From contig NZ_CP036433.1 of NCBI RefSeq assembly GCF_007751035.1, positions 2,027,001 to 2,091,000 on the forward strand: a stretch of 64,000 bases of DNA. Direction: 5' to 3'. Below the pieces are notes generated by a model, which made no database searches, was not told the DNA's origin, and was given only the letters and a program-made list of their open reading frames with translations. Source of the DNA: Lignipirellula cremea (GTDB lineage Bacteria; Planctomycetota; Planctomycetia; Pirellulales; Pirellulaceae). The translations under genes were made by a program, and so were the position numbers. Positions 54,656 through 62,887 of the stretch are shown here, in pieces; the first letter of the stretch is position 1; every line of letters starts with the position of its first letter.

Positions 54656-55708
54656 ATGGCGATTCTTTTGCGCCAATTGGCCGAGCTTGTCGGAGGTCGA
54701 CTCCACGGCGATGGCGACTTGCCCATCCTTGGGGCTGCCACCATTCGCGATGCGCAGCCGGGCGATATTACCCTGGCCGATCATCCCAGACATCTGCCGG
54801 CGGCTGGCGAGTGCGCCGCCGTAGCAGTCGTGGTTGCGGCCGGCCCTTCCCCCGACAAACCGCACCTGGTGGTGGACAACGTCCACCGGGCCTTTCGGCT
54901 GATTGTCGCTGAATTCCGCCCCCCCAGCCGGGAAACCGCCTCGGGCGTGAGTCCCGCAGCGCAGATCAGTCCAACGGCCAGAATTGGCCAGAACGTTACC
55001 ATTTATCCTCGCGCTTACATCGGCGACCAGGTCGAAATCGGCGACGGCTGCATCGTGCATTCCGGCGTGAGCATCATGGCCGGCTGCCGCCTGGGAAGTC
55101 AGGTGGTGGTGTACCCCAATGCCGTGCTCTACGAAGATATCCAGGTGGGCGACCGCAGCGTGATCCATGCTAGCGCCGTGATCGGCTGCTGGGGCTTTGG
55201 CTACGAAACGGTCAACGGCAAACACCAGCTGCTGGCCCAACTGGGCGGCGTGCAAATCGGCAGCGACGTGGAAATCGGAGCCGGCTCCACGATCGACCGC
55301 GGGGCCTACACGCCGACCACCATCGGCGACGGAACCAAAATTGATAACCAGGTGATGATCGGCCACAACTGCCGGATCGGACGCGGCAACTTCATCTGCG
55401 CCCAGGTCGGCATCGCCGGCAGCTCCTCCACAGGCGACTATGTCGTCATGGCGGGGCAGGTCGGCGTGGGCGACCATGTCGATATCGGCGACCAGGTTCG
55501 TCTGGCTGCCAAAGGCGGCGTCATGCAGGACATTACCGAGAGCGGCGATTACTGCGGCGCGCCGGCCATTCCCCTGCGTGAATTCTTCCTGATGCAGGCC
55601 GCTTTGCATCGCTTGCCCGAAATGCGCAAACAGTTGCGGCGTCTGCAGGACAAAGTGGATTCTCTCTCAAAGGGCGCCTCTACCCCGGTGACCAAAGAGG
55701 CGGCCTGA
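54656..55708 (+). CDS. lpxD: UDP-3-O-acylglucosamine N-acyltransferase LpxD
   Basis: 350 residues, ATG with AAGGA upstream. The N-terminal uridine-binding domain (LAELVGGRLHGDGDLPILG, RDAQPGDITLADHP) is followed by a left-handed beta-helix of hexapeptide repeats (ISPTARIGQNVTIYPRAYIG onward). The catalytic His lies in NQVMIGHNCRIG (~residue 238). A C-terminal helix closes the trimer (MQAALHRLPEMRKQLRRLQ). LpxD adds the N-linked acyl chain in the third step of lipid A synthesis, in the cytosol. lpxI follows 5 bp downstream, so both act on consecutive lipid A intermediates and are cotranscribed. This supports lipid A in this planctomycete. Confidence 0.94.
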   Translation: MAILLRQLAELVGGRLHGDGDLPILGAATIRDAQPGDITLADHPRHLPAAGECAAVAVVVAAGPSPDKPHLVVDNVHRAFRLIVAEFRPPSRETASGVSPAAQISPTARIGQNVTIYPRAYIGDQVEIGDGCIVHSGVSIMAGCRLGSQVVVYPNAVLYEDIQVGDRSVIHASAVIGCWGFGYETVNGKHQLLAQLGGVQIGSDVEIGAGSTIDRGAYTPTTIGDGTKIDNQVMIGHNCRIGRGNFICAQVGIAGSSSTGDYVVMAGQVGVGDHVDIGDQVRLAAKGGVMQDITESGDYCGAPAIPLREFFLMQAALHRLPEMRKQLRRLQDKVDSLSKGASTPVTKEAA

Positions 55709-55713
55709 GAAGT

Positions 55714-56619
55714 ATGCATATGCTAGACCCGACGGCCGAAAAAATTGGCCTGATCGCCGGCTGGGGACGCTACCCCCTGGTCCTGGCCGCTGCGCTCAAG
55801 CAGCAGCAGCGGCAGGTGTACTGCATTGGCATTACCGGCCACGCCGATCCGCAACTTGCCGAGATTTGCGACGACTTTACCTTCAAAGGGGTCGCCAAAC
55901 TGGGCGGCTGCATCCGCTACTTTCAGCGGAATAACGTCCACCTGGCGACGATGGCGGGCAAGATCCACAAAACGCTCATGTTCCAGCGTTACAGCTGGCT
56001 GCGGCACCTGCCCGACTGGCGCTGCGTGCAGACCTTTTATCCGCACTTCGTCACGCTTTCAAAAGATCGCGCTGACGATACGCTGCTGACCGCCGTGATC
56101 GATGCCTACGCGTCCGACGGCATCACCCTGGCGCCCGCCACTGACTTTGCACCGGAGCTGCTCGTGAAACCTGGCAAGCTGACATCAAGGCGATTGTCCC
56201 GCTCGCAAGAGAAGGATATCGAATTCGGCTGGCGACTGGCGAAAGAAATGGGCCGCCTGGATATCGGCCAGACCGTCGCCGTCAAAGGCCAGGCCGTGCT
56301 CGCCATCGAAGCGGTCGAAGGCACCGACGCCTGCATCCGCCGCGCCGGCGAACTCTGCCCCAAAGGCGACTTCACCGTGGTCAAAGTGGCCAAACCGGAA
56401 CAGGACATGCGCTTCGATGTGCCAACCATCGGCCTGGGCACGCTCGACTCCCTGCTGGCCGCTGGCGCCACCGTGCTGGCCGTGGAAGCGGGCCGCACCA
56501 TCATTATCGACGAACAAGCCATGATCCAGGCCGCCGATCGGCACGGCATCGCCATTGTCGCCTGCGAAGAGCCCTTCGCCCTGCCCGCCGCCCGTGACGA
56601 CGGCCAGGAAGCGGCCTGA
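55714..56619 (+). CDS. lpxI: UDP-2,3-diacylglucosamine pyrophosphatase LpxI
   Basis: 301 residues from the ATG at 55714; an ATG two codons later is equally possible. The family (formerly DUF1009) is recognisable by KIGLIAGWGRYPLVLA at the N-terminus, NVHLATMAGKIHKTLMF, LSKDRADDTLL, DIEFGWRLAKEMGRLDIGQTVAVK and the C-terminal IGLGTLDSLLAAGATVLAVEAG. LpxI hydrolyses UDP-2,3-diacylglucosamine to lipid X in bacteria lacking LpxH. It directly follows lpxD, so two steps of lipid A synthesis are coupled in one transcript. Confidence 0.93.
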   Translation: MHMLDPTAEKIGLIAGWGRYPLVLAAALKQQQRQVYCIGITGHADPQLAEICDDFTFKGVAKLGGCIRYFQRNNVHLATMAGKIHKTLMFQRYSWLRHLPDWRCVQTFYPHFVTLSKDRADDTLLTAVIDAYASDGITLAPATDFAPELLVKPGKLTSRRLSRSQEKDIEFGWRLAKEMGRLDIGQTVAVKGQAVLAIEAVEGTDACIRRAGELCPKGDFTVVKVAKPEQDMRFDVPTIGLGTLDSLLAAGATVLAVEAGRTIIIDEQAMIQAADRHGIAIVACEEPFALPAARDDGQEAA

Positions 56620-56701
56620 CGTTCGCCACAAGGAACGTGCGACGAATTACTTGCAGATATTGATTCACCGTTTTGAGTAAGAACCGACGCCGGACAGTCG
56701 C

Positions 56702-56743
56702 CTTTCGCTCCGCGAAAGGACGCGTACTTTCGCGGAGCGAAAG
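56702..56743. terminator. 17 bp perfect inverted repeat, probable bidirectional terminator
   Basis: The arms ctttcgctccgcgaaag (56702-56718) and ctttcgcggagcgaaag (56727-56743) are exact reverse complements with an 8-base loop; each arm is itself partly palindromic. It lies between the convergent lpxI and DUF1501 genes. The preceding cgccggacagtcg also occurs at ~35914 in front of another gene end, suggesting a dispersed element. No long U-tract. Confidence 0.5.
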
Positions 56744-56817
56744 TCGACTTTCTGCGCCTGCTTTCGTGCAAAACGAGGAAACAATCTCGTACAGTTATTT
56801 TCCTCGCGATTCATAAG

Positions 56818-58149
56818 TTACAGCAGTTCGCGGATCTCTTCCCGTTCTTCCAGCACGTACCGCGGCCGGCCGAAGTAGTCGGGAAACGTCATCCCCGCAT
56901 CGATCCCCAGGTGCCGGTACAGCATCGCCAGTACATTCTGCGGACGATACGCGGCTTCCGCCACATGGGCGCCTTCCGCATCGGTGGCGCCAATCACCTG
57001 GCCCATTTTGAACTTGCCGCCGGCCAGCATCACGCTGTTGACGGCCGGCCAGTGATCGCGCCCGCCCATCGCATTGATCCGCGGCGTGCGGCCGAACTCT
57101 CCCATCGCCAGGACCAGCACCTGCTCCGCCAGGCCGCGTTCCTGCAGATCCTGAATCAGGGCCGAAACCGCCTGGTCGTAGATCGGCGCCCGAACAGAGA
57201 TTTTGCCGGCCAGGTCGGCATGGTCATCCCAGGCTCCGTCGCGAACCGTGATAAACGGCACGCCCGACTCCGCCAGGCGACGGGCCAGCAGCAACCGCTG
57301 CCCCAGGGTGGTGCGGCCGTAACGATCGCGGATCGCCTCCGGTTCCTGCCGCAGGTCAAAGGCTCGCTGGGCCTGCTCGCCCGTCACCAGGTTGAACGCC
57401 TGCTCGGTGAACTTGTCGAGCGCCGCCGTGCTGCCGTGCAGATCTCGGGCCCGCTTCATCGTGTCCAGCTGCGACAGCAACTGGCGCCGGCCCTGCAGCC
57501 GATCCAGCGTGCTGTACTTCTCGTTAAGCGACAGGTTGCTGACCTTGAAGTCCGGCGCATTGGGATCGTCCCGCACGCCAAACGACTGATGCTCCGATCC
57601 CAGGTAATGGGCGCCCGCGTAGGCGAAGATCGTCGGCAATGCGACATATCCCGGCAGCCCGGCCGGATTCAGACCGCGCTCATGCGACACGATCGAACCG
57701 ACGCTCGGCATTTCCCCGGCGCGCGTGTTGCCGGAGTTGACCAGGTCGTAGCCCGTTTCCAGGATATGCTCGGCGATGTGGCTGGCCTGCTCATGATGCA
57801 CGGAGCGAATAACGGCGATCTGGTCCGCCATCGCGGCCTGCCGCGGCAACAGTTCGCAGAACTGTACGCCCGGCAGTTTGGTCGGCGTCGGCTTGAAGAC
57901 GCCACGATACTCGGCCGGCGCCTGCGGCTTGGGGTCATACGTTTCAAACTGCGACGGCCCGCCGCCCAGCCGGACAAAAATGACCGACGTCTTCGAGGAC
58001 GTTCCTCCCTGGCCAGCCGCCTGGCCGCGGAGAATATCGGCCAGCGTGAGCCCCCCGATCGCCATTCCGCCCATCCGCAACAAATCGCGACGGCTCCAGG
58101 AAACGTCGTCGTTCAAACAGTCGGCAGAGGGCACGGCGGATTTTCGCAT
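56818..58149 (-). CDS. DUF1501 protein, third copy
   Basis: 443 residues, ATG at 58149. The leader is Tat-like (WSRRDLLRMGGMAIGGLTLA). Landmarks: SVIFVRLGGGPSQFETYDPKP, QAAMADQIAVIRSVHHEQA, HIAEHILETGYDLVNSG, LLLARRLAESGVPFITVRDG, AMGEFGRTPRINAMGGRDHWP and LAMLYRHLGIDAGMTFPDYFGRP. It keeps the putative metal-binding-type motifs of the other two copies but is not close to either. No PSD1 gene is adjacent. Probably exported; biochemical role unproven. Confidence 0.9.
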   Translation of the reverse strand: MRKSAVPSADCLNDDVSWSRRDLLRMGGMAIGGLTLADILRGQAAGQGGTSSKTSVIFVRLGGGPSQFETYDPKPQAPAEYRGVFKPTPTKLPGVQFCELLPRQAAMADQIAVIRSVHHEQASHIAEHILETGYDLVNSGNTRAGEMPSVGSIVSHERGLNPAGLPGYVALPTIFAYAGAHYLGSEHQSFGVRDDPNAPDFKVSNLSLNEKYSTLDRLQGRRQLLSQLDTMKRARDLHGSTAALDKFTEQAFNLVTGEQAQRAFDLRQEPEAIRDRYGRTTLGQRLLLARRLAESGVPFITVRDGAWDDHADLAGKISVRAPIYDQAVSALIQDLQERGLAEQVLVLAMGEFGRTPRINAMGGRDHWPAVNSVMLAGGKFKMGQVIGATDAEGAHVAEAAYRPQNVLAMLYRHLGIDAGMTFPDYFGRPRYVLEEREEIRELL

Positions 58150-58325
58150 AGCTCAACTCGATTCCAGAGCGGGCAGCGTTCGTCGCTGCAGCAGGCAGGT
58201 CGTGGGGGAGTGCGCGTCGAAGAACGGCAAGGTCCTTCTCGCCTGGGTGAAAGTTTAACCCATCAAGACGCGACGATGCAAGAGAATCCCGCTCACACCC
58301 TGGCCAGCATCGCGGGCAGTATACC

Positions 58326-58403
58326 GTAGCCGAACTCGCCAGAGTTTGGCCGCTGTGATCGTCGCCGAAAAAGCTGCGTCCAAAGTCTGGCGACTTCGGC
58401 TAC
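58326..58403. repeat. Dispersed imperfect palindrome, copy C (best preserved)
   Basis: Left arm 58326-58349 (gtagccgaactcgccagagt...) and right arm 58380-58403 (ccaaagtctggcgacttcgg...). The right arm's reverse complement differs from the left arm at two positions over 24 bases. The loop is 30 bases. It lies between the DUF1501 and SDR genes. Confidence 0.9.
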
Positions 58404-58419
58404 TTGCGGGGCCAGTCGC

Positions 58420-59196
58420 TTAGCACATCACCCGGCCGCCGCAGACGTTGATTAGCTGGCCGTTGATCGCTCTCGCGCCGTCGGATGCGAGAAAAACGGC
58501 GGCGGCGGCGATTTCGTCGGGCTGGATGCGACGCCCTAAAGGGGACGCCAGAGCTTCCAGCTGGGCGATCGTTTGGCCGGTTCGTTCGCCATCGTATTCC
58601 AGACGCTTATCGTTCATCAGCGTGGCGGTGGCGCCGGGGCAGACCGCGTTCACCGTCACGCCGTGCGCTGCGTGTTCGGTGGCGGCCGCCTTGGTCAGCC
58701 CGGCCAGGGCGTGCTTGCTGGCGGAGTAGGCGGACCCGTGCAGCGAGGCCACCTTGGAGTTGATAGAAGCGATATTGATGATGCGGCCCCAGCCGGCGGC
58801 GACCATGCCCGGCAGCACCCGTTTGGTCAGCAGATACGGCACGGTCACATTCAGCCGCAGCGTCAGCTCCCAGAAGTCGTCGTCGAAACCGACGATCGGT
58901 TTGGGGTCGCTGCTGCTGCCGATGCCGGCGTTGTTGACCAGGATTTCGATCGGCCCCCAGTGCTCTTCGACCGCCGCCACGACCTGGTCGGTCGCTGACT
59001 TTTCGATCAGATCGCCTGGGATGGCCCAGGCCGTTCCGCCCTGGTTCTCAATGGCGTCGACCAGCTCGGTCAGTTCTTCCGCGCTACGGGCCGTCACGGC
59101 GACCCGGGCGCCTGTTTCCGCCAGGCCGAGCGCAATCGCCCGGCCGATGCCGCGGCTGGCTCCGGTAACCAGAGTGATCGGATGTTGCGGAGGCAT
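58420..59196 (-). CDS. SDR-family oxidoreductase
   Basis: 258 residues from the ATG at 59196 (AAAGGG eight bases upstream). Classical short-chain dehydrogenase layout: TGASRGIG cofactor motif (residues 11-18), LVNNAGIG, catalytic Ser in INIASINSKV and Tyr/Lys in YSASK, and a VCPGATATLM loop. The family is NAD(P)-dependent, oxidising or reducing a hydroxyl or keto group; the substrate is not readable, though acetoacetyl-CoA reductase- and sugar-type enzymes look alike. Cytosolic. It lies just downstream of obg on the same strand (58 bp). Confidence 0.93.
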   Translation of the reverse strand: MPPQHPITLVTGASRGIGRAIALGLAETGARVAVTARSAEELTELVDAIENQGGTAWAIPGDLIEKSATDQVVAAVEEHWGPIEILVNNAGIGSSSDPKPIVGFDDDFWELTLRLNVTVPYLLTKRVLPGMVAAGWGRIINIASINSKVASLHGSAYSASKHALAGLTKAAATEHAAHGVTVNAVCPGATATLMNDKRLEYDGERTGQTIAQLEALASPLGRRIQPDEIAAAAVFLASDGARAINGQLINVCGGRVMC

Positions 59197-59254
59197 GCGG
59201 GAACCCTTTGTCGATGGAAACAATTTTTGAACAGAAGCACACGACCAGCGCGGC

Positions 59255-60265
59255 TTACTCCACCGGGGCGCGATCTTTCTCGGCCTGCAGCGTGCTTTCA
59301 ATCAGGCGGACGAGCTGAGCCAGCCCGGCTCCTGTCACGGCGGAGATCAGATGCACCTCGCGGCCCAGGTGTTCGGCCAGTTGCTGTCGCACTTCGTCGG
59401 CGCCGGGGAGTTCCGATTTGGTCACGACGATAATCTCGGGACGTTGGCCCATGTTGGCGTTGTACTGCAGGACCTCGTTCCGAATGGTGTCGTAGTTCTC
59501 GATCGGGTCGGTTTCGTCGGCCGGCATCGGTTCGACCAGATGCACCAGGATGCCGGCCCGTTCGATATGCCGCAGGAACTCGTGGCCCAGGCCGACCCCC
59601 TGGCTGGCGCCTTCGATCAGGCCGGGAATGTCGGCCATAATAAAGGACCGCCGGGCGTCGAGATCGACCCGCCCCAGGTTGGGCGTTTTGGTGGTGAACG
59701 GGTAATCGGCGATTTCCGGCCGGGCTTTGGACACGCGGCTGAGCAGGGTGCTTTTGCCGGCGTTCGGCTTGCCGACCAGGCCGACATCGGCGATCACTTT
59801 GAGTTCCAGCACCAGCATGCGACGTTCGCCGTCGCCGCCGGGCGTCCACTCGCGCGGCGCGCGGTTGGTGCTGGTTTTGAAGTGGGTGTTCCCTTTGCCG
59901 CCGCGACCGCCGCGGGCGGCGATCAGCTGCTCGCCCGCTTCTTTGAGGTCTTTCAGGGTGAAGCCTTCGTTGGCGTCGCGGATGACGGTGCCAGGCGGCA
60001 CTTGAATGACGAAGTCTTGCGCGCTGCGGCCATGGCGGTTGGAGCCCGAACCAGCGGATCCTTTGTCGGCCTTCCACATTTTCCGATGGGCCACATTCGA
60101 CAGACTGTCGACGCCTTCGACCGCTTCGATGATGATGCTGCCGCCCTCGCCGCCGTCGCCGCCGTCGGGTCCGCCGCGGGGCACATACTTTTCACGGCGA
60201 AAGCTCATGCACCCATTGCCGCCGTCGCCAGCGATTACTTCAATTTGAACTCGGTCGACAAACAT
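59255..60265 (-). CDS. obg: GTPase Obg/CgtA
   Basis: 336 residues from the ATG at 60265; the preceding in-frame codons do not look like an Obg start. The glycine-rich Obg fold ([20 protein letters not shown]) precedes the G domain. G1 is GKPNAGKST, the switch region is [12 protein letters not shown]3 is [19 protein letters not shown] and G5 is ISAVTGAGL. The G4 position reads [10 protein letters not shown], i.e. TKxE instead of NKxD. The C-terminal OCT domain is absent, as in many Obg proteins. Obg binds the large ribosomal subunit and links assembly to stress signalling. Cytosolic. Confidence 0.94.
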   Translation of the reverse strand: MFVDRVQIEVIAGDGGNGCMSFRREKYVPRGGPDGGDGGEGGSIIIEAVEGVDSLSNVAHRKMWKADKGSAGSGSNRHGRSAQDFVIQVPPGTVIRDANEGFTLKDLKEAGEQLIAARGGRGGKGNTHFKTSTNRAPREWTPGGDGERRMLVLELKVIADVGLVGKPNAGKSTLLSRVSKARPEIADYPFTTKTPNLGRVDLDARRSFIMADIPGLIEGASQGVGLGHEFLRHIERAGILVHLVEPMPADETDPIENYDTIRNEVLQYNANMGQRPEIIVVTKSELPGADEVRQQLAEHLGREVHLISAVTGAGLAQLVRLIESTLQAEKDRAPVE

Positions 60266-60821
60266 CGCCAGGAAGGTCCAGTACAACAAACGAAAAACGA
60301 AGGAGCAAACGGGAATCCCCCTGCCCGGAACCGCGCGTTCTCTCGCGGAACGGCAAAACGGATTTCCAACCCAGCCATGCGTCGTCGCGTGCTTCCTCGG
60401 TCCCGCTGTGCACGAAGCCGGATTTCAGCGGTTCGCTGCGGGCTCCGCCGATCCTCCCCGCATTTTGGCGATACTTGGTTGCGGGACAGATCCCTGGACT
60501 TCTGACAGCCCCCGCCCCGCAAGTGGGGAGACGCTGGCAAGCAGGCCCAGTGATTACCGGAAGGTCGACGGTGAAACGGGGGAAACATGCACTACATGAT
60601 GGATTTCGCAGGCATTATCGCAATCATTGCTCTGGGAAGCAAGGATCAGCAGCGTCCCCAGGCGATTCGCTATTGGCGTGTAACGCCTGCTTGGCCTATA
60701 TTCGATACAGGCAGTAAAAGGGTCGGCCCTGGAAAACTCCTTCCGGATTGAGTCAAGTCAATTTGCGGAACTGGTCGAAAGAACGGTAGCGGTTGGCTAA
60801 TCGTTCCAAGAGCTACAAATC
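60266..60821. other. Intergenic, 556 bp
   Basis: It lies between obg (minus) and the Cys-rich gene (plus), so two divergent promoters are expected. The obg-side ~300 bases are Cys/Arg-rich in all frames but give no plausible gene. I see no clear -35/-10 pair or regulatory site. Confidence 0.45.
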
Positions 60822-61367
60822 ATGCGAGCGTCTCCAACAGTTACGAAATGCCTGATCTGGCTCGCGGTGCTGCTTTCCCCGCTCCAGTCGGTACAGGGGA
60901 TGCACCTGCTCTGCTCGCGTTGCGTTCACTGTTTCGCCGCCAGCGATCACGCTGAAGGCGCCGCCGTCTGCTGCCACGACGACGAAGTTTCCGCCGCGGC
61001 CTGCCGCGAATGTAACGCGGATTCAGTCGCCACCCAGGAACAGCACGCGTGCTGCAGCCGTTCCCGCAGCAAGGCTCCGCCAGCCGCGGCGACCGCCCTG
61101 AAGACGACCACGTCGCCTGTCGATGCTTGCCAGACGACCACGCCCTGTCCTTGCCCGCCGCAATGCGAGTGCCATCAGCCGCCGCACGCCCAGTTGCTGG
61201 AGCTTTCCCGCTGGGAATGGAACCCGGGCGATCTGCTGCCGGGTTTTGAGCCTGCCCCGACGGGTCCGATGCATCGGACCCGTTCCACTGCGGGGTCGAT
61301 TGCCCCGCCTTTGGTTTGTCGCTCATCGCTGCAGACCTGCGTTGCGCTCTGTCGTTTGCTCGTTTGA
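60822..61367 (+). CDS. Exported Cys-rich protein
   Basis: 181 residues from the ATG at 60822. A signal peptide (TKCLIWLAVLLSPLQSVQG) precedes a mature region rich in Cys and His: MHLLCSRCVHCFAAS, AAVCCHDDEVSAAACREC, HACCSRSRSK and TPCPCPPQCECHQPPH. It has about 20 cysteines in all. After a proline-rich middle it ends in a hydrophobic stretch (SLQTCVALCRLLV). The Cys/His clusters suggest a metal-binding or thiol-rich envelope protein. It sits upstream of an HMA-domain protein, a lipoprotein and an ABC permease on the same strand, supporting a metal-related role by context only. No recognised family. Confidence 0.7.
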   Translation: MRASPTVTKCLIWLAVLLSPLQSVQGMHLLCSRCVHCFAASDHAEGAAVCCHDDEVSAAACRECNADSVATQEQHACCSRSRSKAPPAAATALKTTTSPVDACQTTTPCPCPPQCECHQPPHAQLLELSRWEWNPGDLLPGFEPAPTGPMHRTRSTAGSIAPPLVCRSSLQTCVALCRLLV

Positions 61368-61740
61368 TAGCAAAGCAACGCCTTCTTGATGCAGTCGCCG
61401 CTGCCTGCTTTCCTGCGGGCTGATCCGCTGACTGCCTGCCCTCTGGCCGAGTGTTTCTGCTTGTCGTGCGCGATGTTGGCGCTGCTTGAGTGCATTCGAC
61501 CGATCCCGCTGCGGGCCTGGTGATCCTGAGTCTGGTTATCCCAGATCTGACGCCCTGCGCGGCGTCGGCCTGGGGCTTGCGCTTCGGGCAACGCGGGTTT
61601 TACGTGTTACGCGGATTCGCAAAAGGTTCCGGTCGTCTGGCGCTGCCTTCCGCTTGTCGGACTGCAGCGATCAGGTCGATCTGAATGGATACCTGGAAGA
61701 TTTCCTGGAAGTTACCTTTACCTTGATCTGGAGGACGACG
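61368..61740. other. Intergenic, 373 bp
   Basis: It lies between the Cys-rich and HMA genes. The frame of the HMA gene is open upstream to 61486, but the extension is Arg-rich and lacks a ribosome site, whereas the ATG at 61741 has a strong one. Nothing else is supported. Confidence 0.5.
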
Positions 61741-62076
61741 ATGTCTCCGAGAATTTGCGCCGTGTTGATGGCGCTCGCCTGCGTTGCTTTTGCCGCCGAT
61801 CTGACCGCCGCCGAACCGGAACCGGTCTGGACGAACGTGAAAGTCCGCGACATGTGCTGCGCCGGCTGCGCCCAGAAGATCGCGGCCCGTTTGTACACCG
61901 TACGCGGCGTGAAAGAAGTCCGCGCCAACGTGCAGCAGAAAACGCTTTACGTCGCGGCCCAGCCGAATGTGGTGCTGTCGCCCAAAGCGATCTGGGAAGC
62001 GGTCGAAAAAGCGAAAGACCTGCCGCTCCGCCTGGCCGGTCCCAACGGCGTATTTGAAGCTAAACCTAACTACTAA
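61741..62076 (+). CDS. Exported heavy-metal-associated (HMA) domain protein
   Basis: 111 residues from the ATG at 61741, preceded by a strong GGAGG site. A signal peptide (ICAVLMALACVAFAADLTAA) leads to a single HMA domain of ~70 residues (NVKVRDMCCAGCAQKIAARL, GVKEVRANVQQKTLYV). The metal-binding loop is M38-C39-C40-A-G-C43 rather than the usual GMTCxxC, but the CxxC pair C40/C43 is kept. Such domains bind Cu(I), Zn or Hg; export places this one in the periplasm, unlike cytosolic CopZ. It is followed 139 bp on by a lipoprotein gene and then an ABC permease. Confidence 0.85.
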   Translation: MSPRICAVLMALACVAFAADLTAAEPEPVWTNVKVRDMCCAGCAQKIAARLYTVRGVKEVRANVQQKTLYVAAQPNVVLSPKAIWEAVEKAKDLPLRLAGPNGVFEAKPNY

Positions 62077-62215
62077 CTGCCATTCGCCATGCGACTTGCC
62101 CCGTGGGAATCTTGCCGTCCCGCGGGGAGGTCGCCGCTGCCTGCGAACGCTCGTCTCGAGTGGGCGTCCAACCGGCAGCCGGCTCTCATTGATTTACCTC
62201 TTTAAGGAGCAACCC

Positions 62216-62752
62216 ATGTTGCGCACCCTTCAATTTTTCGGACTGATGATGCTCTTGCTGGCCAGCGCCAGCGGCTGCAGCGATCCGGCCGCCAAGGCCA
62301 ATTCCCAGGCGCCCCGCGACCTGACCGCAGAAAAAGCGAAGTACCTGCTGAACGAAGAACCCGACGGCGCTGTAGGCGTGATCATTGCCCGTGAAGACGC
62401 CAAGGACCAGGACGAGATTGTCCTGGTCGCACGCATCGGCGGCCGGAAAGAACCGTTCATCAAGGATCGCGCCGCCTTCATGGTGATCGATGCTTCGATG
62501 ACGGTGGTGGCCGACGGCGCCGAAAGCGAAGCCGGTCAGATCTGTATGGACGATTGCTGCGCCAGCCTGCGGGCGGATTGCACCACGCTGGTCAAAATTG
62601 TCGACAACCAGGGGAAACCGCTGGCGATCGACGCCCGGCAACTGCTGTCGGCCGAGGAAAACGATATGGTCGTGATCAAAGGGAAGGTCGAGCGGGATGA
62701 GAAAGAGGGCGCCTTTACGATCGCCGCTTCGGGCGTATACGTCCGCAAGTAG
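62216..62752 (+). CDS. Lipoprotein with Cys-containing beta domain
   Basis: 178 residues, ATG with AAGGAG upstream. A lipoprotein signal ends at C21 (LASASGC). The mature part is beta-rich, like an OB-fold or soluble domain (AVGVIIAREDAKDQDEIVLVARIGG, AAFMVIDASMTVVADG), with a Cys cluster in GQICMDDCCASLRADC. It ends VVIKGKVERDEKEGAFTIAASGVYVRK, an OB-fold-type strand set. Probably anchored in an envelope membrane. Context (HMA protein upstream, ABC permease downstream) suggests a metal or thiol role, but the family is not recognised. Confidence 0.78.
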   Translation: MLRTLQFFGLMMLLLASASGCSDPAAKANSQAPRDLTAEKAKYLLNEEPDGAVGVIIAREDAKDQDEIVLVARIGGRKEPFIKDRAAFMVIDASMTVVADGAESEAGQICMDDCCASLRADCTTLVKIVDNQGKPLAIDARQLLSAEENDMVVIKGKVERDEKEGAFTIAASGVYVRK

Positions 62753-62887
62753 TTCGCCCGTTCGTCCCTGTTGGCGAATTTTCCCGGCGGCGATCCGTTC
62801 GCCGCAGGGATCCGCATACTGCTTCCCGCCGTGGCTTTGGTCCTGGCGGGGTGCGATTGCCGGCTGTCCTTTTTTTGGGAATCGATC

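Noticed and set aside
60266-60821. A small gene or regulatory RNA upstream of the Cys-rich gene
   Set aside because: No frame with a start, ribosome site and plausible composition, and no convincing conserved RNA structure could be recognised by eye.
61486-61740. N-terminal extension of the HMA protein
   Set aside because: Arg-rich, would place the signal peptide inside the protein, and the ATG at 61741 has a strong GGAGG site.
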